A DNA stretch of 64,000 nucleotides, taken from Albibacterium bauzanense. Lineage in GTDB: Bacteria; Bacteroidota; Bacteroidia; Sphingobacteriales; Sphingobacteriaceae. The stretch is from positions 310,001 to 374,000 of the forward strand of contig NZ_SMGO01000002.1 in the NCBI RefSeq assembly GCF_004339765.1, given 5' to 3'. Under the pieces are notes generated by a model that was not told the DNA's origin, made no database searches, and was given only the letters and a program-made list of their open reading frames with translations. Each line of letters starts with the position of its first letter. The stretch's first letter is position 1. A program made the translations under genes and the position numbers. Below are positions 51,683-61,721 of the stretch, one piece after another.

Positions 51683-53899
51683 ATGAATCAAATAAAGAAA
51701 TTACCTCTGACAAACTTAGGATATGGTTTTATATCCAAAAAATATATTCCTAAAGGGAAGGATGAATATCATCTTAGAAATATTCAAAACAGAAGTGGTA
51801 TTGCTTATCGAAATTTATCTGCATTTGAGATAGAGGTGCTGGTTAAAAATGGAAATACTACTGATAACTGGAATAATATCCTGGTATCAGATGCCTTTAA
51901 TCCGGAGCTGGTAAAGGCCTGTAAATTCTACGGATTAATCAGAATCGGAAAGCTAGAGCCCTATTTTCTGGAGTATAATGATTTTAGAGTTCCGGTTGGT
52001 TTATATAATTCAACGATAATAAGTTCGGACTTCGGTGATAATGTGGCTATTGACCATGTTAATTATATGTCGCATTATATTATCGGTAATGAAGTGGTAA
52101 TTGTGCAGGTTGATGAAATGAAGACTACAGCCAATGCCAAGTTCGGAAATGGAATTATCAAAGACGGCGAAAGCGAATCGACTAGAATATGGTTGGAGAT
52201 TTGCAATGAAAACGGGGGAAGAAAGGTAATTCCATTTAATGGAATGCTACCCGGAGATGCATGGATGTGGAGTAAATACAGGGATGATAAAGCGCTGTTA
52301 GATAATTTCATAAAATTCACTGAAACTGAATATAAAACTGAACCCGGCTACTATGGTAAAGTGGGTGACAGAACGATTATTAAAAGTACGAATATCCTGA
52401 ATGATGTATGGATTGGTTCTGATGCGTATATAAAAGGGGCTAATAAATTAAAGAACCTAACCATCAAATCAAGTGCAGAAGGAAGAACGCAAATTGGCGA
52501 AGGTTGTGAGCTTGTAAATGGTATTATCGATTTTGGCTGTCGTATTTTCTATGGTGTAAAGGCCGTTCGTTTTGTAATAGCATCTAACTCTCAATTAAAA
52601 TACGGAGCGCGTTTAATTAACTCTTATTTGGGAAGTAATACAACAATCTCTTGCTGTGAGGTATTAAATTCCTTGATTTTTTCTGCTCATGAACAGCATC
52701 ATAATAACTCCTTTCTATGTGCGGCTTTAATTCTTGGTCAAAGTAATATTCCTGCAGGTGCTACCATTGGCTCCAATCATAATTCAAGAGGGGCGGATGG
52801 AGAAGTTATTGCCGGCCGGGGTTTCTGGCCAGGATTATGTGTAAGTATGAAACATAATTCGAAGTTCGCTAATTTCACTATTTTAGCTAAAGGCGATTAT
52901 GATTATGAACTCAATATTCCTATTCCCTTCTCTCTGATCAGTATTGATGAAGAGCATAATTCATTGATAGTGATGCCTGGATATTGGTTTATGTATAATA
53001 TGTATGCTCTTCAGAGAAATACGTTTAAATACAAGGACAGGGATAAAAGATATGAGAAGATACAACATATTGAATACGATTATTTAGCCCCCGATACCAT
53101 TAATGAGATGTTTTCATCAATCTCTCTGTTTGAAACACTGGTTGGTAAAGCTTATAATGAGAAATTCGATAAAGACTCTATTTTAACGGAAGAAGAATAT
53201 GCTGCTATTGGCAAGAAGTTACTGACTGAAAAAAATGAGGTCATTAATGATTTGGAAATAACAGCTCCTAACCTTGAGAATGCAAAGCGGAAGGTCAAAA
53301 TCATTAAAATTCAACGGGCTTATGATCTGTTTCACTCGATGATACGCTTTTACGGAATTACGCATTTAATGGCTCATGCAACTCAACATAATGAGTTTTC
53401 AATGAAAAAGCTGGTTGCTGATCTATCTCGCAAAAGACTGGAAAGAACAGAATGGCTTAATGTAGGTGGACAATTGATTCCAGAAGAAGATGTGCTTGAG
53501 CTAAGAAAGAGCATTCGTTCTAATGAAATAAAATCATGGGATGCTATTCATGAATACTACGTTGAAGAGGGTGAAAGGTATGAAGAAAAGAAAACCCTGC
53601 ATGCCATTACTGCCTTGTTAGAAATAGAAGAAATTACTATTTCTAAAGTCAATAAGAAGCTTTTCACTGAATGGGTCAAAGAAATAAAAAACACTAAGCA
53701 ATGGATGGTGGATTCTATCGAGTCTTCGCGCAAGAAGGATTATACCAATCCTTTCCGTAAAATGATGTATGATACGCAAGAGGAACTGGATGAGGTTTTA
53801 GGGAAATTCGATGATAATGTATTTATAAAAGATCAAAAAGCAGAACTTAAGGTGTTCAATAAGAACTTGAATTCTTTTGCCAAGAAAATAGATAATTAA
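51683..53899 (+). CDS. DUF4954 family protein (left-handed beta-helix)
   Basis: The 738-aa product (start MNQIKKLPLTNLGYGFISKK) belongs to DUF4954, a large Bacteroidota/Spirochaete family. Residues ~95-400 contain hexapeptide-like repeats of a left-handed beta-helix (IIKSTNILNDVWIGSDAY, LKNLTIKSSAEGRTQIG, GANTTI-like turns), like sugar-nucleotide acyltransferases. The C-terminal ~300 residues are helical. Function is unknown. The ATG at 51683 is preferred; an in-frame TTG 114 bp upstream would overlap the divergent GDPD region. Confidence 0.85.
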   Translation: MNQIKKLPLTNLGYGFISKKYIPKGKDEYHLRNIQNRSGIAYRNLSAFEIEVLVKNGNTTDNWNNILVSDAFNPELVKACKFYGLIRIGKLEPYFLEYNDFRVPVGLYNSTIISSDFGDNVAIDHVNYMSHYIIGNEVVIVQVDEMKTTANAKFGNGIIKDGESESTRIWLEICNENGGRKVIPFNGMLPGDAWMWSKYRDDKALLDNFIKFTETEYKTEPGYYGKVGDRTIIKSTNILNDVWIGSDAYIKGANKLKNLTIKSSAEGRTQIGEGCELVNGIIDFGCRIFYGVKAVRFVIASNSQLKYGARLINSYLGSNTTISCCEVLNSLIFSAHEQHHNNSFLCAALILGQSNIPAGATIGSNHNSRGADGEVIAGRGFWPGLCVSMKHNSKFANFTILAKGDYDYELNIPIPFSLISIDEEHNSLIVMPGYWFMYNMYALQRNTFKYKDRDKRYEKIQHIEYDYLAPDTINEMFSSISLFETLVGKAYNEKFDKDSILTEEEYAAIGKKLLTEKNEVINDLEITAPNLENAKRKVKIIKIQRAYDLFHSMIRFYGITHLMAHATQHNEFSMKKLVADLSRKRLERTEWLNVGGQLIPEEDVLELRKSIRSNEIKSWDAIHEYYVEEGERYEEKKTLHAITALLEIEEITISKVNKKLFTEWVKEIKNTKQWMVDSIESSRKKDYTNPFRKMMYDTQEELDEVLGKFDDNVFIKDQKAELKVFNKNLNSFAKKIDN

Positions 53900-53924
53900 C
53901 CTTAACGCTTTCAACTTATTATAT

Positions 53925-53972
53925 CAAAAAAGAACCGCATTAGCTTTCTCTAAGCTAATGCGGTTCTTTTTT
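53925..53972. terminator. Bidirectional terminator
   Basis: A 16-bp perfect stem (AGAACCGCATTAGCTT and its complement, 5-nt loop) is flanked by A-runs on the left and T-runs on the right. It serves the convergent DUF4954 and TonB-receptor genes. Confidence 0.93.
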
Positions 53973-53987
53973 GATGCTTACTTATAA

Positions 53988-56480
53988 TTAAAACTTATAA
54001 GCCAGGCTTGCTACCATGCTTCTAGGTTTCTGAGGATTAGCAGTTGTATATCCAATCCAATATTTTTGATTGCTTATATTATCTACTTTAATACTCAATC
54101 TAACTTTTTGATAATCATAAAAAGCTGAAGCATTGAATACTGTATAGGCTGGTAAAGTAAACTCGCCGTAATAAACACTATTAAGGATTTTGTTATCGCT
54201 TGCATAGTTTCCACCAACACCAACACCCAGGCCTTTTACTATATTTTCAGGGAAATGATAGCTTATCCAAAGATTTACCTGATAAGGAGAAGAAGCTGTA
54301 GTTGGGCGGCGTCCGATTACATCAGCATCTGACTTTTCGAATTTAGAGTCATTGTAAGAGAAACCGGCTATAACATTTAGTCCTTTATAAGGGTTAGCGA
54401 TTAAGTCTAACTCAATTCCTTTGCTTCGTTGACTTCCATCTTGCACCTGGGCAGATAATTGTGCTGCGTCAGGATTTGGATCTGTACGTAAAATATTATC
54501 AACTAAAATATTATAATAGCTGATCGTTGTTGACAACCTGCCTTGCCATGCATTTATTTTTACCCCTCCCTCAATTTGGTTAGCATGCTCTAGATCAGCT
54601 ATTTTTTGAGTAAGATTATTGGGCGCAGTAACATCATAGGCCAGGTAAGTTCCCTTATTAGTAAAGCTATTTTGGTAGTTTGCAAAAAGAGAAACTCTGT
54701 CTTTAACGGGTTGGAAAACGACACCAAATTTAGGAGAAAGCGCGTTTTGTGAATATCCTTCAAATGCATCAGATCCAGTAAGACCGCCTTCATTATCAAA
54801 TTTATCAGCTCTTAAAGCTGCCAATACGCTGAAATTATCCGTAATATCTAATACATCAGATACGAATGCACTGTAGGTTTTTGTTTTACTAATATCAGGC
54901 CATGTAAAATCTATATCACCTTCTGCATACATTTGACCTAAATTTTTGCCATTAAATGAACTGTAATCAAAGTTTGGATCATTCAATGGTACAGTATCAT
55001 ACTCGCTTCCAAAGAAATTTATATTCGAATTGGTAGAATAGAAATCCAGACCTAAAACAATTCGGTTTCTTAAGTTGCCGATCATAAAGTCGCCATTAAA
55101 GTTTTGTTGAACTTCAAACGCAGTTACTTTACTATCTTTTGTTGACTGATCTGCTCGCGTCATATAATTACTCATACCTACATCTGCAGGATCTTGAGTA
55201 ACGATATAATTGGGCACTAAGTAGAAATAAGAACCAAATCCATCTGAATAGCTATGGCTAGATGAAAAATTTGTTGATGAGGTAAAGCTATCTGAGATCT
55301 TATAATTTATCTGACCATAAAAGTTAGTGCTTCTTGATTTTTGTTCAAGCCCATTACCCATATAAGATTCTTTATAATCCAGGTTTAAATCTTTCGCATT
55401 ATGAATTCCTAATTCATCTGCCGGGAAGTAAAAGAATAGCATTTGTTTACCTGTACTTTTAACACTCGATAATTCAGCATCCAAACTAATTGATAAACGG
55501 TCTGTAGGTTGGTATAATAAGCTGGGAGCTGCTGCAAAACTTCTTTGAAAACCAACATTTTGGAAACTACCTTCATAATTATAGGCTGTATTCAAACGAA
55601 ACAATAGTTTTCCATCTTTCGTTAAAGGTGCATTTACATCTGCACTTACTCTATGGAACTCATCAGTACCGCTGGCAAAAGATATTTCTGACTGAAACTG
55701 CTCGAAAGGTTTTTTAGTTACCCGATTAATTGCCCCACCATAAGATGTGAGTGAACTGCCAAATAAAGTAGCAGAAGGACCTTTAATTACTTCCAATCGT
55801 TCTAGATTTATTGCATCGACAGTACTGGTTACTTTACCTAAAAGACCATTTCTAAGTGAACCTTGCGCAATAAAACCACGTGTACCATAATAGCTTCCAC
55901 CATCACCACTTCTTCCGGTTGCTTCCCACATTTTCTGAATACCAGGTGCATTTCTAATAGCATCATCTACTGAAAATATTAACTGTTCTGTTATAAGCTC
56001 TTTTGGAACTGTGTTATAAACCTGTGGATTCTCAAGGTTTAGAAGTGGCATTTTAGAAACATAATCACTCTGCTTTTTAGAGAACCTGTTGGTATTTCCC
56101 TGGATTACCACTTCATTAAGGGATTGTGTTGCCTTATCTAATTGAAGATCAATCGTAGTAGTTTCTCCTGCATTAACTCTAACATTTTGTTTAGATGCGG
56201 TATATCCTATGCCGCTTGCAGTAATTGTATAACTTCCAGCAGAAAGATTTTTGATTTCAAACTGTCCTTCGCTATTTGTGATTGTACCCGTCTGGGTTTC
56301 TTCTAGCTTTATACTGATGCGGGTTAATGGTTCGTTTAACTCCGAAACAATCGTTCCTGAAATAGAACCAGGTCTTTGCGTACGATCGTTATCTGTCGTT
56401 TGTGCTTTTAAAAGACCTGAAAATAAAATGATTGTTATCGTACTGAGTAGAACCTTGACTTTAAAGTTTAGTATAGTCAT
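53988..56480 (-). CDS. TonB-dependent siderophore-type receptor
   Basis: The 830-aa outer-membrane receptor has a signal peptide (ending GLLKAQ), a CarboxypepD_reg-like domain (~38-115, GSISGTIVSELNEPLTRISIKL), a plug (~130-260, with DAIRNAPGIQKMWEATGRSG and LERLEVIKGPSATLFGSSLT) and a beta-barrel ending SMVASLAYKF. The plug and barrel resemble FhuA/FpvA-like siderophore receptors (LxRIEVIKGPSAxLFG signature). The ligand is unknown. A promoter matching the Bacteroidota consensus is upstream; no Fur box was identified. It is followed by a strong terminator. Confidence 0.85.
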   Translation of the reverse strand: MTILNFKVKVLLSTITIILFSGLLKAQTTDNDRTQRPGSISGTIVSELNEPLTRISIKLEETQTGTITNSEGQFEIKNLSAGSYTITASGIGYTASKQNVRVNAGETTTIDLQLDKATQSLNEVVIQGNTNRFSKKQSDYVSKMPLLNLENPQVYNTVPKELITEQLIFSVDDAIRNAPGIQKMWEATGRSGDGGSYYGTRGFIAQGSLRNGLLGKVTSTVDAINLERLEVIKGPSATLFGSSLTSYGGAINRVTKKPFEQFQSEISFASGTDEFHRVSADVNAPLTKDGKLLFRLNTAYNYEGSFQNVGFQRSFAAAPSLLYQPTDRLSISLDAELSSVKSTGKQMLFFYFPADELGIHNAKDLNLDYKESYMGNGLEQKSRSTNFYGQINYKISDSFTSSTNFSSSHSYSDGFGSYFYLVPNYIVTQDPADVGMSNYMTRADQSTKDSKVTAFEVQQNFNGDFMIGNLRNRIVLGLDFYSTNSNINFFGSEYDTVPLNDPNFDYSSFNGKNLGQMYAEGDIDFTWPDISKTKTYSAFVSDVLDITDNFSVLAALRADKFDNEGGLTGSDAFEGYSQNALSPKFGVVFQPVKDRVSLFANYQNSFTNKGTYLAYDVTAPNNLTQKIADLEHANQIEGGVKINAWQGRLSTTISYYNILVDNILRTDPNPDAAQLSAQVQDGSQRSKGIELDLIANPYKGLNVIAGFSYNDSKFEKSDADVIGRRPTTASSPYQVNLWISYHFPENIVKGLGVGVGGNYASDNKILNSVYYGEFTLPAYTVFNASAFYDYQKVRLSIKVDNISNQKYWIGYTTANPQKPRSMVASLAYKF

Positions 56481-56516
56481 GTGTGTAGTCTATAATGATT
56501 ATAAATAAGATGTCGG

Positions 56517-56547
56517 CAAATGTAGAAAACGTATTATACATTTGCAA
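56517..56547 (-). promoter_or_regulatory. Promoter of the siderophore-type receptor
   Basis: TACATTTG (56524-56517, minus strand) matches TAnnTTTG, with TTG (56547-56545) 20 bp upstream as the -33 element. Transcription would start about 30 nt before the ATG at 56480. Confidence 0.6.
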
Positions 56548-56656
56548 TACTTATTTAAACTAATTCTAAACAATATGTTTAAAGCCTTATTATAGGCATA
56601 GAAGGGCTATTTTTGGAAAGATCTCTTAATAGAACACATGTATCTGTGTTTAATAT

Positions 56657-56664
56657 TATATTTG
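56657..56664 (+). promoter_or_regulatory. -7 element upstream of the lactonase gene
   Basis: TATATTTG, a TAnnTTTG match, lies 28 bp before the ATG at 56693. No TTG lies at the right distance for a -33 element. Confidence 0.4.
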
Positions 56665-56692
56665 ATTAAACGTTTGACCTTAATTATCAAAT

Positions 56693-57826
56693 ATGAAAAC
56701 TCTTAAAACATCCTTGTTGCTCTGTTGCCTATGTGTATTTTGTACCAGTAAGGCTCAAGATAAATTCGATCTGTTGATTGGCACTTATACAAGCGGAACA
56801 TCTACAAGTGAAGGTATTTATGTTTACACATTTGATAGTAAAACCGGAGAGTTAGAATATAAGAATGAAGTTAAGGGTATTGATAATCCATCTTATTTAA
56901 CGATCTCTCCTGATCATAAAAATGTATATGCTATTTCTGAATCCGGAGGTGAGCGGGTAGGTATGGTTTATGCCTACGGTTATGATTCCTCGACAGGAAA
57001 GCTAACCTTCAAAAATAAAGAATCAGCAGGTGGCCTGGGTCCTTGCTATGTTTCGGTCGATAAAACGGGCAGCTACGTTTTCACTGCTAATTATGCTAGT
57101 GGAAGTTTAGCGGCTGTTCCTATACTTCAGGATGGTTCTTTAGGGTCTTCTATTCAAGAGATCTATAATAAAGGGAATGTAATAAATGGTAAGGAAGGGC
57201 CATCGCGCATGCATTCTGCCGTGATTTCACCAGATAACAACTATTTATTTGCGCCGAATCTTGGTATAGACAAGATTGGAGTCTATCTTTTTGATTCAAA
57301 AGCGAGTTCAAACCCTTTAACTCCTGCAGAACCTGAATTTATCAATTTAGCATCAGGAAGCGGTCCCCGACATTTCGTATTTCATCCTAATGGAAAGTAT
57401 GCTTACGTTATTCAAGAACTGGATGGTGGAATTACCCGCTTCGATTACCAAAATGGAAAGCTAAGTCCAAAACAAACAGTATCAATTTTACCGGCAGGTT
57501 TTGAAGGAAAGTTCGGAGCTGCGGATATTCATATTTCTCCCGACGGCAGGTTTCTTTATGGGTCTAATAGAATTGATATTAATGAGATAGTTATTTACAG
57601 CATTGATCAGAATACAGGAATGCTAACATTTGTCAGCAGACAATCTTCTTTGGGTAGAATACCGAGAAACTTTACAATTGACCCAACAGGCAATTTTCTT
57701 TTAGCAGCAAATCAGGATACGGACAATATTATCGTATTTAGACGCGACCAAATGACAGGGCTCTTAACTCCAACAGATATAAGTCTTAAAATTGGCCGTC
57801 CGGTATGTTTAAAGTTTGTCTATTAG
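56693..57826 (+). CDS. Secreted lactonase, 6-phosphogluconolactonase (Pgl/YbhE) family
   Basis: The 377-aa product has a signal peptide (MKTLKTSLLLCCLCVFCTSKAQ) and a seven-bladed propeller of the YbhE-type lactonase family: LLIGTYTSGTSTSEGIYVYTF, NPSYLTISPDHKNVYAISE, GSGPRHFVFHPNGKYAYVIQEL, and RIPRNFTIDPTGNFLLAANQDTDN. Cytosolic relatives hydrolyse 6-phosphogluconolactone; an exported form, as here, more likely acts on other lactones or sugar derivatives (inference). It is convergent with xseB after 11 bp. Confidence 0.85.
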   Translation: MKTLKTSLLLCCLCVFCTSKAQDKFDLLIGTYTSGTSTSEGIYVYTFDSKTGELEYKNEVKGIDNPSYLTISPDHKNVYAISESGGERVGMVYAYGYDSSTGKLTFKNKESAGGLGPCYVSVDKTGSYVFTANYASGSLAAVPILQDGSLGSSIQEIYNKGNVINGKEGPSRMHSAVISPDNNYLFAPNLGIDKIGVYLFDSKASSNPLTPAEPEFINLASGSGPRHFVFHPNGKYAYVIQELDGGITRFDYQNGKLSPKQTVSILPAGFEGKFGAADIHISPDGRFLYGSNRIDINEIVIYSIDQNTGMLTFVSRQSSLGRIPRNFTIDPTGNFLLAANQDTDNIIVFRRDQMTGLLTPTDISLKIGRPVCLKFVY

Positions 57827-57837
57827 TAATAGATTAT

Positions 57838-58032
57838 TTATTCTTCCATAGATTCAATAACCTTATTGACTTCCTCTTCTGTGGCAGTTAATTTCTTTTT
57901 GCAGAGTTCTATCAATAAAGCAGCGCGTTTTACTTTGGCAGCTAATTCATCAACTGTAATTTCTCCTTGCTCGAGATCTAAAATCAGGGTTTTAAGTTCT
58001 TCAAAAGCATCGTTATAGGTAATCTTATCCAT
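57838..58032 (-). CDS. xseB: Exodeoxyribonuclease VII small subunit
   Basis: The 64-aa helical protein (YNDAFEELKTLILDLEQGEITVDELAAKVKRAALLIELCKKKL) is the small subunit of exonuclease VII. Length is normal. It overlaps the xseA gene by 8 bp, so the two are translationally coupled. Confidence 0.92.
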   Translation of the reverse strand: MDKITYNDAFEELKTLILDLEQGEITVDELAAKVKRAALLIELCKKKLTATEEEVNKVIESMEE

Positions 58033-59293
58033 CGTTATTCTTTTTAACTGTTTTTATTGTACTCCTTACTTCACCATCATAAAACTGGGTGATTAATTCT
58101 TCTTCCTCGTCAATATCATTGATATCTTTAATCAATTTCCCGTTTTGATAACTAAGACTGAAGCCTCGCTTCAATATATTGTTAGGATGCAAAAGATTTA
58201 CTTGCCTTTCAATAGATTTTAACGCATTTCCTTCAATATTTAACTGCTGCTTAGCTAATATTTTAATAGAATTTTTAAGCATGGTAATTTCTGAAGTTTG
58301 TGTCCGTAAAGCGTTTTGCGATGCCAGTTGAAATTGCCGGCTAAGCTGATATACCTCTCGTTTTTTTTCTTGGATTAGAGACGGAACCTTTCTGATTAAA
58401 AATTCTTCTGCTTCTAAAACCGGGACAGCAAATTGGTGAAACCGCTGTATAAGAAAGTCGGCTAATTCACTTGGAGTGATCGCATTCTTAAATGCCACCA
58501 TCTCACTTACCGTTTCGTTGGTAGCATGGCCTATACCGGTTAAAATGGGTAATGGGAACTGAGCTAACTCACGCGCTAAGGGATAATTGTTATAACAGGT
58601 TAGTCCGATATCGCCTCCTCCTCCACGAATTAATGCGACAGCATCAAAATTAAGATAGTTATCCTTAATATATTTCAACTGAGAAAGAATGGAGGCAGGG
58701 GCTTTATCTCCTTGAAGAAGAGCAGGGAACAATTGATATTCAAACTTATAGTTCCAAACATTATTATCAATTATTTTAAGGAAATCGGCTAAACCCTTGC
58801 TTGTTTCTACAGAAATGATCGCCAATCTCTTAGGCAATAGTGGAAAAGTGAGCTTTTTATTTGAATCAAAGATCTCTTCTTTTACTAAACGGTTAATCGA
58901 TTCTTGCTTTTCTCTTGTGAGCTCTCCCAAGGAGAAAGAAGGATCAATATCCAGAACTCTTAGACTTACACCATACACAGCATCAAATGTTATGCTTACG
59001 AGCATTAACACAGTTATTCCATCTTTCAAAGGCTCCTGAAGAACGTCTATAAAGCGTTGGTTGATGAATTGATAATCGCCCTTCCATAGAACCGAACGCA
59101 TTTCTGCAATGATTTTACCATCGCTCTTTTCCACCAGATCCGGATAACAATGCCCTGAATGTGAATAGAGATTAAGCTTATTCATTTCGGCTTTTACCCA
59201 GAAACTACTCTTGTATCTATCAGACAAAGTTTTCTTAATACTTCCTGCTACTTGGGAAAGGGTAAATATTTTCTTTGCCGAAGGGTCTGACAT
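58025..59293 (-). CDS. xseA: Exodeoxyribonuclease VII large subunit
   Basis: The product degrades single-stranded DNA from both ends as the catalytic subunit of exonuclease VII. It has an N-terminal OB-fold (VAGSIKKTLSDRYKSSFWVKAE), a catalytic domain with VALIRGGGGDIGLTCYNNYPLARELAQFPLPILTGIGHATNETV, and C-terminal coiled coils. The ATG at 59293 is preferred over a TTG two codons upstream. Length of about 422 aa is typical, and xseB overlaps its 3' end by 8 bp. TATATTTG lies about 25 bp upstream (59317-59324). Confidence 0.93.
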   Translation of the reverse strand: MSDPSAKKIFTLSQVAGSIKKTLSDRYKSSFWVKAEMNKLNLYSHSGHCYPDLVEKSDGKIIAEMRSVLWKGDYQFINQRFIDVLQEPLKDGITVLMLVSITFDAVYGVSLRVLDIDPSFSLGELTREKQESINRLVKEEIFDSNKKLTFPLLPKRLAIISVETSKGLADFLKIIDNNVWNYKFEYQLFPALLQGDKAPASILSQLKYIKDNYLNFDAVALIRGGGGDIGLTCYNNYPLARELAQFPLPILTGIGHATNETVSEMVAFKNAITPSELADFLIQRFHQFAVPVLEAEEFLIRKVPSLIQEKKREVYQLSRQFQLASQNALRTQTSEITMLKNSIKILAKQQLNIEGNALKSIERQVNLLHPNNILKRGFSLSYQNGKLIKDINDIDEEEELITQFYDGEVRSTIKTVKKNNDG

Positions 59294-59385
59294 ACTCAAA
59301 TTTATAACTCTTGATTCAAATATACGATATATTCATTAGGGCTCTACAAAATCAAAACAGCATGAAAGCAAGGATTAGATCGTAA

Positions 59386-59417
59386 ATAAAAAAGCCTGCT
59401 TTTGTTAAAGCAGGCTT
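59386..59417 (-). terminator. Terminator of the M49 peptidase gene
   Basis: An 11-bp perfect stem (AAGCCTGCTTT/AAAGCAGGCTT, 4-nt loop) is followed on the minus strand by a T-run. It lies 20 bp downstream of the peptidase stop. Confidence 0.92.
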
Positions 59418-59436
59418 AAAATTCGAAGAATAAGTA

Positions 59437-61485
59437 TTAATTGTTAACTGGTAAAAAGGAATAATTCTTCCCGTATTCGATCATTTGTTCAAAGAATGAT
59501 GTTGGATATTCAATTTTAACATCAGCAATCTTTCCATCTTTCATAACAGGAACCAGGCGTGGTTGAATAAATCCTTTGTAAGCTTTTAGATTCAACCCTG
59601 CAAAACGATTAAGAACTTCTTTATGCAGTTCTTGATTAACTTTTACACCATAGGTTTCTACCAAGTTTTTGCCAGCTTCATAGTCACCTTCTGATTTAAT
59701 GCGCTGTATTTCTTTTAATAGAGATCCAAATAGTTCGCGTAACTTCTCATAATCATTAATCTGTATATATGTTTTACCGTTCTCTTTTACGAACTCAACC
59801 ACATTGTCTTTCTTTCCTTTTTCATATACCCAATAAGCATTTAAAGCGCGATTTCTCATATGAGCCTCTTCAATATCATCGCCTGCTTTTAAACGGGTTA
59901 ACTGAGTCATTAATCCATTCATCATATAGCTATCATATTCAGCTTTTCCAACCTCTAAACTTTCCATAACGCCCAAATCGATAAGCTTTTTATCCATTAA
60001 ATAATAAAGAGCTACCAGATCTGCACGTGCTTCTTCTAAAGTAGAAGCATATGTTTTTAACGTTTTATCAGGTGTCCCAACACCGGGATTAATTTGTCCT
60101 GAAGCATGACCAATACATTCGTGCATATCGGTATGTAAATCGCTTGCCAGGTTCCCGTATTTTTTCATACGACTAATAACTGCAGGATCTTTAACAAACT
60201 CTTCCAGAAAACCGCTGTTAGTACTGCTCTCATTGTAAGCATGAACAATGTTGCTTAAAGAAACGGACTTAGAACCGTAATCTTTCCTGATCCAATCTGA
60301 ATTTGGAAGATTTATTCCAATTGGAGTGCTTGGCGCAGCATCTCCCGATTCTACAATAACGGTAATAGCTTTTGCACTAATTCCTTTCACTTCTTTCTTT
60401 TTATGAGCAGGCTCCAAAGGAGAGTTATCTTCAAACCATTGAGCTTCATCTGCAATTGCTTTGATACGTTTCGTAGTTTCAAAATCACGAAGTGACAATA
60501 CTCCCTCGAAGCTTCCTTTGATACCAAGAGCATCATTATAAACCTCTATAAACCCGTTAGCGAAATCAATTACACTGGCTGTGTCCTGCACCCATGAGAT
60601 ATTGTATTCATCCCATTTCTTAAGATCTCCGGTTTTATAGTATTCAATTAACAGATTGAGTGATTTTTGCTGATGATCATTCTCAGCAACAGCAGATGCT
60701 TTCTCTAACCAGTATATCACTTTATCGATAGCGGTACCATACATACCTCCCGATTTCCATACTTGTTCAATTAAGGCTCCATTCTTTTTAGTTAATTTAC
60801 TGTTTAATCCCCATTCCGGTTCATGATCGCTTTGTGGAAATGTAGCATAAAATGCTTCTACTTCCTTCTGCGTAACGTTCTCATAAAAGTTATTGGCAGA
60901 TCCGACAACATTATCGATACCTTCTTTTAAGTTAACCATTTTAGGAGCAAAATTAGGATCGAATATAACAGGCTCTATGCGTGCCAAAAACTGGTCTATA
61001 TTTTCTCCATTTTCTAAAGGAAGGTTTTCTTCATTTACAGCCTTCACTAATGATGTAAAATACTCTTCATTAAATCCCGGAGTAAATTTATCATTAGAAT
61101 AATGATGGTAAATTCCATTGCTAAACCAAACCTGGCCAGCATAGGTTTTAAAAGCTTCCCACTCCTGGCCTGTTTTATCAGTTGCTGGGTTCTCCCAGAT
61201 AGCTTCGATAGTTTTACGCACAAAAAGATTGTACTTCCCTCGCTGATCATAAATAATATCTCTTCCTGAAAGCGCTGCCTCGTATAGATAATAAGCGAGT
61301 TCTTTTTGTTTAGGATCTAAACTATCCCAACCAGGAACATCATATTTAAGGATCTGGAGATCTGCAAACGACTCTAACTGATTAGTCGCAGCTTCAGCTG
61401 TTTCATTCTCTGGGTTACTTCTACATGCAGAAAAGAATACGACTGTAGACAGTAAAACTATTCCGATAATGGGTTTATTTATCAT
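59437..61485 (-). CDS. Lipoprotein peptidase, dipeptidyl-peptidase III (M49) family
   Basis: The 682-aa metallopeptidase carries the M49 zinc motif HECIGH (from H455, HExxGH) and the second motif EEARAD about 25 residues later, supplying the third zinc ligand. A lipoprotein signal ends VVFFSAC (Cys21), so it is anchored outside the cytoplasm, unlike classic cytosolic DPP III. It would remove dipeptides from peptide N-termini, presumably in nutrient uptake (inference). The gene is monocistronic, with a strong terminator. Confidence 0.92.
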   Translation of the reverse strand: MINKPIIGIVLLSTVVFFSACRSNPENETAEAATNQLESFADLQILKYDVPGWDSLDPKQKELAYYLYEAALSGRDIIYDQRGKYNLFVRKTIEAIWENPATDKTGQEWEAFKTYAGQVWFSNGIYHHYSNDKFTPGFNEEYFTSLVKAVNEENLPLENGENIDQFLARIEPVIFDPNFAPKMVNLKEGIDNVVGSANNFYENVTQKEVEAFYATFPQSDHEPEWGLNSKLTKKNGALIEQVWKSGGMYGTAIDKVIYWLEKASAVAENDHQQKSLNLLIEYYKTGDLKKWDEYNISWVQDTASVIDFANGFIEVYNDALGIKGSFEGVLSLRDFETTKRIKAIADEAQWFEDNSPLEPAHKKKEVKGISAKAITVIVESGDAAPSTPIGINLPNSDWIRKDYGSKSVSLSNIVHAYNESSTNSGFLEEFVKDPAVISRMKKYGNLASDLHTDMHECIGHASGQINPGVGTPDKTLKTYASTLEEARADLVALYYLMDKKLIDLGVMESLEVGKAEYDSYMMNGLMTQLTRLKAGDDIEEAHMRNRALNAYWVYEKGKKDNVVEFVKENGKTYIQINDYEKLRELFGSLLKEIQRIKSEGDYEAGKNLVETYGVKVNQELHKEVLNRFAGLNLKAYKGFIQPRLVPVMKDGKIADVKIEYPTSFFEQMIEYGKNYSFLPVNN

Positions 61486-61511
61486 AACGTATTTGTTAAG
61501 CGGTAAAATTC

Positions 61512-61721
61512 TTATGCTCTTTTTAGGAATTCTGTACGAAGTACAATCCTTGTTTTTTCAACTTTACAATCCACTTCATCCGGATCATCAGTTAGGCGAA
61601 TATTTTTTACAACAGTTCCTTTTTTAACAGTCAACTGCGTCCCTTTTACTTTTAAACTTTTGATAACAATTACTGAATCGCCATCATTCAATAGATTCCC
61701 ATTTGAGTCTTTTACTTCCAT
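61512..61721 (-). CDS. PhnA/YjdM-like small protein (C-terminal domain only)
   Basis: This 69-aa protein matches the C-terminal SH3-like domain of PhnA/YjdM: VKDSNGNLLNDGDSVIVIKSLKVKG, VKKGTVVKNIRLTDDPDEVDCKVE. The N-terminal zinc-ribbon of longer family members is absent, as in some short Bacteroidota forms. Its annotation history ('alkylphosphonate uptake') is misleading; the true role is unknown. Confidence 0.8.
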   Translation of the reverse strand: MEVKDSNGNLLNDGDSVIVIKSLKVKGTQLTVKKGTVVKNIRLTDDPDEVDCKVEKTRIVLRTEFLKRA

